DNA from: Aldrovandia affinis
Taxonomy: Eukaryota > Chordata > Actinopteri > Notacanthiformes > Halosauridae
Direction of reading: 5' to 3'
DNA length: 64,000 nt
Assembly: GCA_029706075.1 (NCBI GenBank)
Contig: JAINUG010000390.1
Location: forward strand, 252,001-316,000
This document shows, piece after piece, positions 45,401 to 53,397 of this stretch. Position numbers and translations under genes: made by a program. Numbering within the stretch: the first letter of the stretch is position 1; each line of letters begins with the position of its first letter. Below the pieces are notes generated by a model that was not told the origin of the DNA, did no database searches, and was given only the letters and a program-made list of their open reading frames with translations.

Positions 45401-47685
45401 CAAAGAGCCTGTCGGTGTGGAGGTGGTGTCTCCTGGGTGATTTTGAGACTTTGTGACCCCGAGTTGTTCAACGGTGGTCCTTGGGTTCTTCTTTGCCTCC
45501 CTCACCATCTTCCTCACTGTGCGTGGGGACAAAATACACTTGCAACTGTTCCAGATGTTTGAAACTGTTTGATTATTGTCCTATTGGTGGTTATGGGTAT
45601 GTTTAACCATTCGTTTTTTTACAAAGGGATTTTACATGCGTGTCATTTTTTACAGTGAAACAGAAAGATGTTGAAGTTCAAAGACTGAGATTAACTGAAG
45701 TATAAGTCTATAGCTGTATTGTGGATTGCACTTTGTTTGGATTTATTTAAAATAATCTATGGGGGGGGGTGCCAATAATTTTGGCACCTACTTTTTTCAG
45801 AAAAATAGTATTACCTAAATAAAAATGTGAATAATTGTATTACAATAAAAGCATATAGTTTCCCCATATGTTTGAGCATAACCTATAGCTCATTGTCTGT
45901 ATTGTTTATTTTATACACCCTTTTTTTGCCTCATTTTCATCAAGGGTGGCAGGACTTGACTATAGTCCTTTCTCAAATGGAGCACTGTATGTTATGCAGT
46001 GCCTGTCAGACCCCATGCACATTAAGTATGTGGACCTACAGGATCCACCACACACTGGCTTCTGGTTGCTACACAACCACTTTCTGGTTGACAGTTTGTT
46101 TACTGTCCCATGAGGCTTGTGTTCACACACATGCTCACCTGTATGTCCCATTTGTGCCCATTAGACGAACGGCTCTCGGAATGGGCTTCCCCAGAGACGG
46201 CCGGTGCTATTTCTGTGTCTGTGTTTTCCCCTCCCAGTTGAATGGCAGCACTGCTGCAGAGAGCTCATGAAGATTGAGATGACATCCCCGAGGAAGCCAC
46301 CCCTCTTCCAGACCAGACATGCTGATTCAGTCTACAACGATCTTAGTGAGTGTGCTTTTACCATGTTTTACTCCGTTTCACAGCTGTGGTGCTGTAGCGT
46401 GCTAGCAGCTAGCAGAACATACAGAGATAGAGATAGAGAGAGATCGGGACACACAGAGACAGAGCAAGACGGACGGAGAGAGAGAAACAGACAGACAGAC
46501 AGACAGACAGACACACAGACAGAGAGACAGTGAGACAGAGAGACAGAGACAGACACACAGACACACAGAGACAGACACACAGAGACACACGACACGCACT
46601 CTGAGGTGGATTGTTCATGTACACAATGATTGCTTGGTATTGAAGACAGAGACTGGTTCTCTGTGGCTCAGTTGGTAGAGCACAGCGTTGGCAACGCTTA
46701 GGTTGTGGGTTCAATCCCCACTGGGGCCACATATACTGAAAATGTATGCATTCACTACTGTAAGTCGCTTTGGATAAAAGCATCTGCTAAATGGTGTATA
46801 TTATTATTGTTCTGAAGTTGTTTTGATATCAGCGTGATTATCGCTCGGCGGTGCGCTGACGCGCGGTCTCTCTGACGCGCGGTGCATGACATCACACCTC
46901 TGTGCCGCAGGCATCGGGTCCCCAGGGAAGTTCGAAAGCCTCACGGACATCATCCACAACAAGATCGAGGAAACGGGGGGCCGCTTCCTCATTGGTCAGG
47001 AGGAGGAAACCGAGGCCCCCGATTGGGCTGCTCTGTTCGGGGGGTCCCGCCCCCTGGTGGTGCAGAAGAGCGTGGTGTCGCCCAGCAGGGACAGCGGCCA
47101 GCCCAGTCCCAACAGTAACGGCACTAAGAAGAGGCGCGCCCCGCCACCACCCTCTGATAAGCAGCCTTATTCCCCAACCAGCAACAGCGCCCCCTATGCT
47201 CCAGCCAACAACAGTGCCCTCTACGCTCCAGCCAATAACAGCGCCCCCTATGCCCCAGCCAACAACAGCGCCCCCTATGTCCCAGCCAGCAACAGCAGCC
47301 CCTACATCCCAGCCAGCAACAGCGCCCCCTATGCTCCAGCCAATAACAGCGCCCCCTATGCTCCAGCCAATAACAGCGCCCCCTATGCTCCAGCCAACAA
47401 CAGCGCCCCCTACGCTCCAGGCAGCAGCAGCGGCCGCCAGCGGGACAAAGAGAACCGCAGGAAGCCCGGCTCCCGTACAGGCAGACCCTCTCTCGACGCC
47501 AAATTCTCCGCCATCATCCAGCAGCTGCAGAAGAACCCGGGCCTCGCCCACAAGCCCCCGTCCGTCCGCCCCGCGACGCAGAGAACCAGCCCCCCGAGAC
47601 CCCCCCGAAACCCAAAACCCCAGTGCCTGCCCCACGCCACAAACGCAGGTCCTTCAGAGAGAAGATCAACCCCAAAGCCTGGTGA
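33668..47685 (+). CDS. RTKN2: RTKN2 (rhotekin-2 orthologue), complete multi-exon gene
   Basis: Coding exons: 33668-33811, cassette 35326-35424, 36705-36907, 37074-37132, 37705-37758, 38218-38335, 39325-39525, 40659-40753, 41267-41373, 42894-43025, 45125-45302, 46238-46345, 46911-47685. Every junction is GT-AG and every phase matches. The product is a Rho-GTPase effector scaffold: an HR1-type Rho-binding coiled coil ([15 protein letters not shown]), a conserved middle ([35 protein letters not shown]), a PH domain ([40 protein letters not shown]), and a proline-rich C-terminus. Several blocks fit RTKN2 better than RTKN (SNK..SRR, DICFE). Summed length without the cassette is 2174 bases, one short of 725 codons, which fits a single missing base in the last exon. 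The product would be ~724 residues against about 609 in human; a tandem repeat accounts for much of the difference. Upstream neighbour ZNF365 is divergent and ARID5B is convergent. Confidence 0.95.
33850..33985 (+). repeat. L2-clade LINE 3' end in RTKN2 intron 1
   Basis: ACACTGATCTCTTGCGCAGA, ACCATGTAGCCTATTAATGA, and the stem-loop tail, with AATGTAAAATG after it. Confidence 0.8.
34375..34709. mobile_element. hAT-like miniature element, ~335 bp
   Basis: Ends CAGTGGTGTACGAAGTAC and GTACTTCGTTAGTGTCCACCACTG. These are inverted and of a type common in fish genomes. The flanking duplication is blurred (ACCATTGT against GCCATTAT if the right border is shifted one base). Confidence 0.7.
35326..35424 (+). 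CDS. RTKN2: RTKN2 cassette or alternative first exon
   Basis: 99 bases, phase 0 at both ends, acceptor TTCTTGCAG and donor CTACAG|GTAGAC. It encodes [20 protein letters not shown], closely like the alternative N-terminal exon of the paralogue RTKN (a short ILEDLNMLYIRQ peptide). An internal ATG (AAGTGCATG) would allow use as a first exon. Confidence 0.8.
36705..36907 (+). CDS. RTKN2: RTKN2 exon 2 (HR1 domain)
   Basis: Encodes [20 protein letters not shown] to the end of the Rho-binding coiled coil ([15 protein letters not shown]). Acceptor CCCTGCAG, donor AG|GTGAGG. Confidence 0.95.
37074..37132 (+). CDS. RTKN2: RTKN2 exon 3
   Basis: Encodes [19 protein letters not shown]. Acceptor GTTTCACAG, donor TCAG|GTATGG. 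Confidence 0.93.
37705..37758 (+). CDS. RTKN2: RTKN2 exon 4
   Basis: Encodes [18 protein letters not shown], nearly invariant in the family. Acceptor CTCTCTAG, donor A|GTAAGT. Confidence 0.95.
38019..38162 (-). repeat. SINE family B copy in RTKN2 intron
   Basis: Inserted next to a GT run, ending about 55 bp upstream of exon 5. Tail, B box and A box are all intact. Confidence 0.88.
38218..38335 (+). CDS. RTKN2: RTKN2 exon 5
   Basis: Encodes [20 protein letters not shown] and [13 protein letters not shown]. Acceptor TCTTACAG, donor ATT|GTAAGT. Confidence 0.95.
39325..39525 (+). CDS. RTKN2: RTKN2 exon 6
   Basis: Encodes [20 protein letters not shown] and [20 protein letters not shown]. Acceptor CGTTACAG, donor CC|GTAAGA. 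Confidence 0.95.
39590..39960 (+). repeat. SINE family C copy in RTKN2 intron
   Basis: Full-length copy, one of the best preserved: head GCCTCCCGCGTGGCCCGGTG, body, tail AATTGGCTACCAAATTGGGA and an A run. Confidence 0.88.
40385..40582 (+). repeat. V-SINE-like element (family A)
   Basis: V-domain ACCCTTGAGCAAGGCCGTAA, tail CTCTGGATAAGAGCGTTTGC, and TGTAATGTAATGTAATG end. The head is diverged. It lies about 75 bp before exon 7. Confidence 0.8.
40659..40753 (+). CDS. RTKN2: RTKN2 exon 7
   Basis: Encodes [20 protein letters not shown]. Acceptor GTGTTCCAG, donor G|GTGAGG. Confidence 0.93.
41018..41262. repeat. GT-rich compound microsatellite
   Basis: GTGTCC and GT/GC dinucleotide runs up to the acceptor of exon 8. 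Long CV/TH open frames here are artefacts. Confidence 0.95.
41267..41373 (+). CDS. RTKN2: RTKN2 exon 8
   Basis: Encodes [20 protein letters not shown] and ending FLNQQ. Acceptor GTGTCTCTAG, donor CAG|GTAACC. Confidence 0.95.
41995..42150 (+). repeat. SINE family B copy in RTKN2 intron
   Basis: Head GTTCTGTGTGGCTCAGTAGG, B box GGTTCGTTTCC, standard tail, then AT-rich runs. Confidence 0.88.
42363..42472. repeat. (GT)n microsatellite
   Basis: GT run with a few GC units, directly upstream of the LINE fragment at 42473. Confidence 0.97.
42473..42885 (+). pseudogene. LINE 3' fragment with restriction-like endonuclease C-terminus
   Basis: An open frame to 42757 encodes [35 protein letters not shown] and [16 protein letters not shown], ending at a TAA. 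A D...K.xKY...L arrangement at the C-terminus resembles the restriction-like endonuclease of R4/Rex6/NeSL-type LINEs. The 3' UTR with AATAAATAG ends within ~15 bp of the RTKN2 exon 9 acceptor. Confidence 0.65.
42894..43025 (+). CDS. RTKN2: RTKN2 exon 9 (PH domain, first part)
   Basis: Encodes [20 protein letters not shown] and [18 protein letters not shown]. Acceptor GTGTGTGTAG has no pyrimidine tract; its upstream sequence comes from the LINE fragment. Donor AAG|GTAACC. Confidence 0.93.
43083..43370. repeat. AT-rich tandem repeat, ~65-75 bp unit, 4 copies
   Basis: ACACTTTATTTAACCTGGTA preceded by ATAATAATATTAATAATA recurs with changing AAT runs. The last copy passes into TACACTTTATTTATATAGAT, a LINE-like 3' end in reverse. 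Confidence 0.8.
43815..44120 (+). repeat. SINE family C copy, head truncated
   Basis: Starts in the body (CTCTGGCCGGGAGCGCCACT) and runs to a diverged tail (AATTGCATACTAATTTGGGA). Confidence 0.8.
44121..44905. other. RTKN2 intron, nothing recognised
   Basis: AT-rich intron sequence without recognisable repeats or exon-like frames. Confidence 0.45.
44910..45010 (+). repeat. SINE family B, internally rearranged
   Basis: A-box head GGTTCTGTGTGGCTCAGTAG and a tail are kept, but the B-box part is replaced by a short GCATTTCAATGCATGATAAG stretch. Confidence 0.75.
45125..45302 (+). CDS. RTKN2: RTKN2 exon 10 (PH domain, second part)
   Basis: Encodes [20 protein letters not shown] and [17 protein letters not shown]. 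Acceptor CTGACCAG, donor CAGG|GTAAGC. Confidence 0.95.
45303..46237. other. RTKN2 intron, nothing recognised
   Basis: No SINE or MITE signature. The open frame 45827-46270 overlaps exon 11 in a different frame and is a shadow. Confidence 0.5.
46238..46345 (+). CDS. RTKN2: RTKN2 exon 11
   Basis: Encodes [20 protein letters not shown] and SVYNDL. Acceptor CCCTCCCAG, donor TTA|GTGAGT. Confidence 0.95.
46424..46595. repeat. Purine-rich GACA/GAGA microsatellite
   Basis: AGATAGAG, CAGACAGACAGACAGA and CACAGAGACAGA runs in RTKN2 intron 11. Confidence 0.95.
46655..46795 (+). repeat. SINE family B copy
   Basis: Full-length copy, ~115 bp upstream of the last RTKN2 exon. Confidence 0.88.
46911..47685 (+). 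CDS. RTKN2: RTKN2 last exon (proline-rich tail with 9-aa repeats, one frame break)
   Basis: Opens with [20 protein letters not shown] and [17 protein letters not shown], both family-conserved. Bases 47183-47425 encode nine tandem 9-residue units of type NSAPYAPAN. After [20 protein letters not shown] the annotated frame drifts. The frame one base over gives [20 protein letters not shown] and ends INPKAW at TGA 47683-47685, as in other rhotekins. A single base therefore appears missing between about 47555 and 47600. The uncorrected frame would run to 47734. Confidence 0.88.
47183..47425 (+). repeat. 27-bp coding minisatellite, 9 units
   Basis: AACAGCGCCCCCTATGCTCC is the core of the unit. Nine in-frame copies with a few substitutions ([24 protein letters not shown]) in the RTKN2 tail. 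Confidence 0.95.
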
Positions 47686-47709
47686 CACTCCGCCTCACAG
47701 CGCCGTACG

Positions 47710-47715
47710 AATAAA
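47710..47715 (+). terminator. AATAAA after RTKN2 stop
   Basis: An AATAAA lies 25 bases after the inferred stop. No stronger plus-strand signal was noticed in the next 600 bases, so the 3' UTR could be very short. Confidence 0.35.
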
Positions 47716-48784
47716 CCCTGAACATTTCAAATAACAATTCCAATAACCACTTATTAATGTGACGTTATTCATGCTGCTTTGAGCCTGCCCATTTACAAAC
47801 GATTGATTAACTAATAACTGTGTCTAGACGGTTGGAAATGTAGTATTTTAAAGACTGATCATGTTATATATATGCTATTATGCAATGTAGAAACGGTGTT
47901 AACCTCCTTAGACTGTTTAGCGTTTTTGCATAAGCTGAAGGTGTGCATTAAGTTCGAAGAAATTCATAAATGTGTCAGTACGTAATGAAAACTGTTATCA
48001 GAGGTGCTGAGAGTGTGTAGGTGTTCAGAGTAGGAAGATGTGCAATTTAACTGGCCCTTTATTTCAAGGTTCCCCAGTGGAGATTTTTTAAAATGTAATT
48101 ATTTCTTTTTTCTATCTTAACATTATACAAGCGGCACATTTCACAGAATAGTTTCTCCTGGTCGTGCTCAATCCGCAGCTTTCCCCCTCTGCCCTTCTGA
48201 ATAAGTACTTTAGGCATGTCCTCTTCAAAAATGGGACTGTTCGTTGGAAAATTACCACTGGCTTTCAGCAAGGCTAGCCGTCGTTTGTCACAATGTTTGC
48301 TTTAGAACTCTTGGCAACAGGAAAGGACGGAATGCCCACAAAATAACGGAAGCCTCCTCATTGGTGGAGAGCAGAGGTGAAAGGTCCTTCCGTCTGAACA
48401 AGGCCTGATATGAATATGATTACGCCATGCAAGGAAGTCTGTCTAGAACACCCGTCTGGTGCAAATATTACGTATGGGTTTGCGTGACAACAATGACCCC
48501 ACAACCTAAGCGTAGTCAGCGCCGTGCTCTACCTGCTGGGCTGCACAGAACCACGTGTAAACGCTCGGTGAAAAGTAGGGTCACTCCCCGATGGTGAGCC
48601 CTCAGCTCTCTGTCTGATTAAACAGAGTGCTTTTACGGCCAGGCGTTCTATTCGCAAGGATATAAAAACCAAACCTGGCTGGTGGGGGTATTGACAATGA
48701 AACAGAGACTAGTTTGCTCCCATTCCACCCACTGCCACCTAGCAGAGCCATGTTTTCCCGACTGGGACCCAGTTCAGACGAGTC

Positions 48785-48968
48785 AGACGGCAGTGTAGTG
48801 TAATGCTCAGGGACCTGAGCTTCGATTCCCAGGTGGGGCACTGCCATGGTACCCATAGCACGGTACACGAATTGTAAATATCCATTTATATCCAGTAAAT
48901 ATCCAGCGGGATAAATGGATTGTATGTAAAAGAAATCGCTGTGGATAAGAGCCGTCCGTTAAATGGCT
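48785..48968 (+). repeat. V-SINE-like element (family A), diverged
   Basis: Head GGCAGTGTAGTGTAATGCTC, B-box-like GCTTCGATTCCCAGGTGGGG, and tail CTGTGGATAAGAGCCGTCCG. The V-domain is partly lost. Confidence 0.75.
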
Positions 48969-49984
48969 GAATTTAAGGGTACTCTGAGGTCCTGTAACAT
49001 CTTCAATGTGACATTGTGCCTTGTGTCTTGTCTGCTCTGTGTGTGATTTCATTTCATAATCTCACTTGCTGTGCATTAACATGGCTGGTGGTTGAAACCG
49101 AGTCATGGCACAGCTTGGGTTTATGTGATGGTCGGGTTCCCCTCCCGATTGATAACATGCTGCTGATTACTCATATCGATTATGCTCCAACTGATTATTG
49201 ACATCGGTGGGGATGCTGATCGCCATGGGTAAAATTGTATCATCAGTGCATGTTGTGGATCAGCAGGTGGCGCTATAGTCAAACTGCAGCAGGAACTCCA
49301 CTGTTTCCAGAGGTGAGGAAGTGCAGCAAAGACGCAGGCTAGTTATTCTCTTGATTTAACATTCCAGGCATAAAAATAGTGCCTTGCTTTGTTGGCGAAA
49401 GCCAGTTTTGTATTAATTCTAAACTAGTTAAACGGATGTTATGTAAGTGTGAATATCCTAACAGGAGAAATGGCGCAATAAACACCTTGAGATGTCGTGT
49501 AAAACGGTAAATCTGACTCACCTGATTTGCAGCAGCCTCTTTAATGACCAACAGAACACGATTTATTCAGCCTGAAGCCTGGATTTTATTGCCTTGTTTT
49601 AATTTGTCCTTCTGGGTTTGGTGTATTATTGGAGTTTTGGAGAAATGGAAAAAGACTGAATATAGACGGACCCTGTGGGAGCTCCCATGCACATCACAGC
49701 ACAAGTCTGACATGAACATCAGTGCACAAATCTGAATCATATCTGTAAAAAGGAAATGCTGTCCTGTGTAGATGACAGAAATGGGTTATTGTACGTAAAG
49801 CTTTAGGGGGTATAAAGAGGAGTTTCAGAAATACAATTCTGTAATGGAATTCCTGAGGAAATGGCCATGATCCAGGACTCATCACTGAGGAAGTATGAAG
49901 CTGATCACTGTGAAAGATCATAGGACTGGAAGAAAAGCGTGCCACTGTTAGGCATCTTCATCTGAAGCTCCTTAAGAAAGCTCC

Positions 49985-50225
49985 AGATGGGGCCCCGGGT
50001 GGAGCAGTGGTAAAAGGCACTCGCCTGGAGTGCAGGTCGCCCACTGCAGTCCGGGTTTGAGAGTGGCTCTGTGTACCGGGAGTTCCGTCCCGGAGGAGGC
50101 GGTCTCTCGCCTTTGTCACTGCGGGTCCCAGAGTGGGGATAGTTGACGTGAAAAGAGAATTAGTACTGGCTACTAAATTGGGAGAAAAATGGGGATCAAT
50201 CAGAATCAAAATAAAACATACAAAG
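49985..50225 (+). repeat. SINE family C relative
   Basis: Head GGGCCCCGGGTGGAGCAGTG, then CACTCGCCTGGAGTGCAGGT, and tail GGCTACTAAATTGGGAGAAA. It shares its head type with 25125-25440. Confidence 0.75.
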
Positions 50226-50763
50226 AAGAAGAAAGCTGCAGATAACACCTGCACCCATAGAGCTCTTAGGTCTTGTCATGTGACCCTGCTTGCACACATT
50301 GAACTTTCACGTCTGTCAATCTGGAGTGCATGCTGTGGAGTGCTATTTCCCTTTGGCCTGTAGGGCGTTTGTGTTAATAGTTAGTAGGACGTTTCCTTAA
50401 ACACACACACATCTATCAGACAATGTGCGGACACCAGGTATACAAAGGCAACATGGCAGTACTTCTCAAATTTGGAAACACTGGTTTATCCCTGTATTGT
50501 ATTGCTCCTGTAATACAAACAACCAATTTCCTTATACGGTTACTGGAATTGATCATTCAAACCGAGATATTAATGATGGCTAACTTGTTGGCAGGAACTG
50601 AAGCGTGTTCATAATGGTGGCTTTACTGCCAAACTTGGGAATGTACAATACACAGTAAATGCTAACAGTGCATTAGTGCAGAACACCACAGTTGAGTAAC
50701 AATGCCATGGACTAGGTAGTAAAATATTTTTAATTATACAGTGGGTCATAAAATACAAAATGT

Positions 50764-53397
50764 TTTATTTTTTTTGCCAGTGATGTGATTGGGAAACTGA
50801 CATGGCACATAGTATCAAAAGCATTTCCAGAAGTAGATCAAAAACAAACATAAAAAAAACATACTGAGGGTGAATAATTTTTCCTACCTAAACCTTCCTA
50901 CCTGTAGTGTTTGAACTGAATCATATTGTCATTCAACCTTCGAAACAATGCGAGAACTACAACGTCTTACTAGCTTTACTACGTACTATACAGCAGCCAC
51001 AAACACGGTGCTAAAGGTTTAAATGTACATTATTTACAACAGGGAGCAAAGACAGACAGCACACAAACAGGCCCGCGCTCTGACATCCGTAACCATAGGA
51101 GCCCAACTCCGAAGCACACGCGCTGCTGGATGTGACAATCGTCAGGGCTGGACTGGGAGAAAAATCGGCCCTGCCATTTCGCGCTCAGACCGGCCCGGCA
51201 CCCGGTGCGAGCGCCGCATTTTCTGTCGACCGGGTGCTGCGCGAATAAATCTGTCGACGGGCGGGGGTGCTGCGCGAAAAGAAGCTGAGACCAGTTCGTT
51301 TATATGCGCGAAAAATTTATTGCGCCCCTCGGAACACCCGGTCCGTGGTATAATATATATAAAATGATTCTACCGGCCCTACCGAGGCCCTACCGGCCCA
51401 AAACTAGACCGGCCCACCGGGCATTTGCCCGGTAGACTATATAGCCAGTCCAGCCCTGACAATCGTACACTGAAAGAGATCGCGCAAGTGCTATGAACAA
51501 ACATTCTCATTTTATTAGCTCCCCAGTGCTCCTTGCAGACGTAAAGATCATTGCACAAGCGCTGGTGTGCCGTATCCCAGTCCATTTGTGGAGCTGTGTC
51601 TGTGTCTGGCACAGCGCTCGTGCAACGACTGATTTTTCACAATTAAAAAAAATACCAGCTTGGTCAACACCTCTTTTCACAGCCATCGGTGTGCGAATGG
51701 CACAGCCGCCTGTACACTGAATATATACACTAAACAATGTGTGTAAATCTCCATTTCTGGTGAGAGTACAACTAACCCATGTTTGTGTTGTTTTTGCGTA
51801 GACCTCTCTCTTTACAGCTCCCCTTGACCGTTGACTTAAATACATTTTAGCCACCCATAAAAGGCACGAAACACTTGCGAAGCAGAAATGTACTGGACGC
51901 CGTTCTCTTCATATATAAACAAAACATGGTTACGCATGACAAGGAGTTTCTTGTGAACTCCCCAAGAATGACAAAAATAGATTGACTCGTGCACCCAAAA
52001 TCGAAGCTGTACAGCACTTATAAAACATTTTATTTACCATTTTAAAACAAAATGGTACTTCGCAACCATGGCCAGTTCTTCAAACCTTTTTGGAGCAAGT
52101 GCATTCCGACTTATGCAAGTCCTAGTAACCGCTGAACCGTATAAAGTTTCTTCTCCCAGAGCGATTTCCCTCTCAAGTCTTAATTTAATTATTTCTTTTA
52201 ATCAAATCCTTTGTGCAAAAACGACATAAGCCTCTGGTCTTTCACAGCTTACACCAACTTCCTGTGTTACATGTTGCATCGTTACAGTACGAACCCTTTC
52301 ATCAACCGCTGTAAACGTATCATCTTTTCCCCATTACACACTGCTTTTGAAACTCCCCTGCCTTCCTCGAAATTGCGTCGGTAATTCACGTGCTTAATGA
52401 AATGTACATCCGAAAGAGCGCGGTCACCTTTAAAGCGCGCGCGTTCGCCAAGACTCCAGCTGTGGCGAACGCCTCGCGTTTCAAATGGCTGAAGAATGAA
52501 AGGCTCACACCTTTCATATAGACCTGCAGAGAAAATCTATTAACCGAGGAGTGCACACACAGCCCTCGACCCTCTTGGTTGGCCATAAATGACAGCAGCC
52601 GTGTGAATATTGCAATTACCGTATAGCTGGCTCCGTTCGACCGCATTTTAATCCCGTAGTCCTGAACAGACCAGAAAGCACTACACTGCAGATCCATTTA
52701 CTGTATACTTAAATAAATACGCGAGAACACACAGGAATACTATTCAAATGACTGGTCTTTCCTGACAAGTATACCTTGAGTACAGGTGCTTCAACAGTGT
52801 TGTGTAATGTGAATAGTTGATTTTTTACAAATTATTTTTAAAGTTAACGGAAATTGCACTGTGCATTGCATTGATTTGTCACGCATTTTTTTGTTGTTGT
52901 CCTCGGGACACCCCCAGCAGTGTCGATCTTGTTCGTCTCCCTGACGAGAAGCCCATCTGGAGAGCAGCAGAGATGTACGATGACCTCACAGGGACAAAAT
53001 AAAGGGCAGTCTTTCCGGCGGCCCACTTCAGGAGTAAATCATGTGCAAGTCGTCAATGTAAGCGTTAAAAAAAAAAAAAAAAAAAAACATGTTGTGAAAG
53101 AGGTTTGTTCCTGGATTCCCACCGCCTTGCATTCTGGGGAAAACCTGTTTCTGAGGAGGGAGAGAAGCCATGCACTGCTCTGCTGAAGGGAATGATGGGT
53201 AGGAGGGTTGGGGGTTCGATTCCATTTCAATGAAGTCAATTCAGGAGACAAATTCATTCAACTGGAAAAAGTGCCCATAATGCTCTATGAGGATTTTTCT
53301 GTAAGTGAATTGAATTTCAATTCAGGAAATGGAATTGACCCCCCCAAACAACCCCCCCTCCACCCCACAAAACACTGGTGGGTTTGGGGCTGGGATG
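50764..53397 (-). other. ARID5B: Probable ARID5B 3' untranslated region
   Basis: Minus-strand sequence after the ARID5B stop, with few repeats apart from one hAT miniature element. AATAAA signals on the minus strand are at 52029-52034 and 50764-50769; the latter precedes a long repeat-poor stretch and may be the end. The human gene also has a long 3' UTR. Extent is inferred. Confidence 0.45.
51143..51458. mobile_element. hAT miniature element, 316 bp, with perfect 8-bp duplication
   Basis: Ends CAGGGCTGGACTGG and CCAGTCCAGCCCTG. ACAATCGT flanks both sides (51135-51142 and 51459-51466). No coding capacity. It lies in the presumed ARID5B 3' UTR. Confidence 0.93.

Larger units (their letters stand above)
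47716..50763. other. Convergent intergenic spacer RTKN2/ARID5B
   Basis: Holds a SINE B head fragment (about 48495-48556, minus), a diverged V-SINE (48785-48968, plus) and a SINE C relative (49985-50225, plus). The rest, including 48970-49980, shows no gene. Confidence 0.55.

Noticed and set aside
46892..47635. Minus-strand frame of 247 codons with [12 protein letters not shown] repeats
   Set aside because: Antisense reading of the RTKN2 coding minisatellite.
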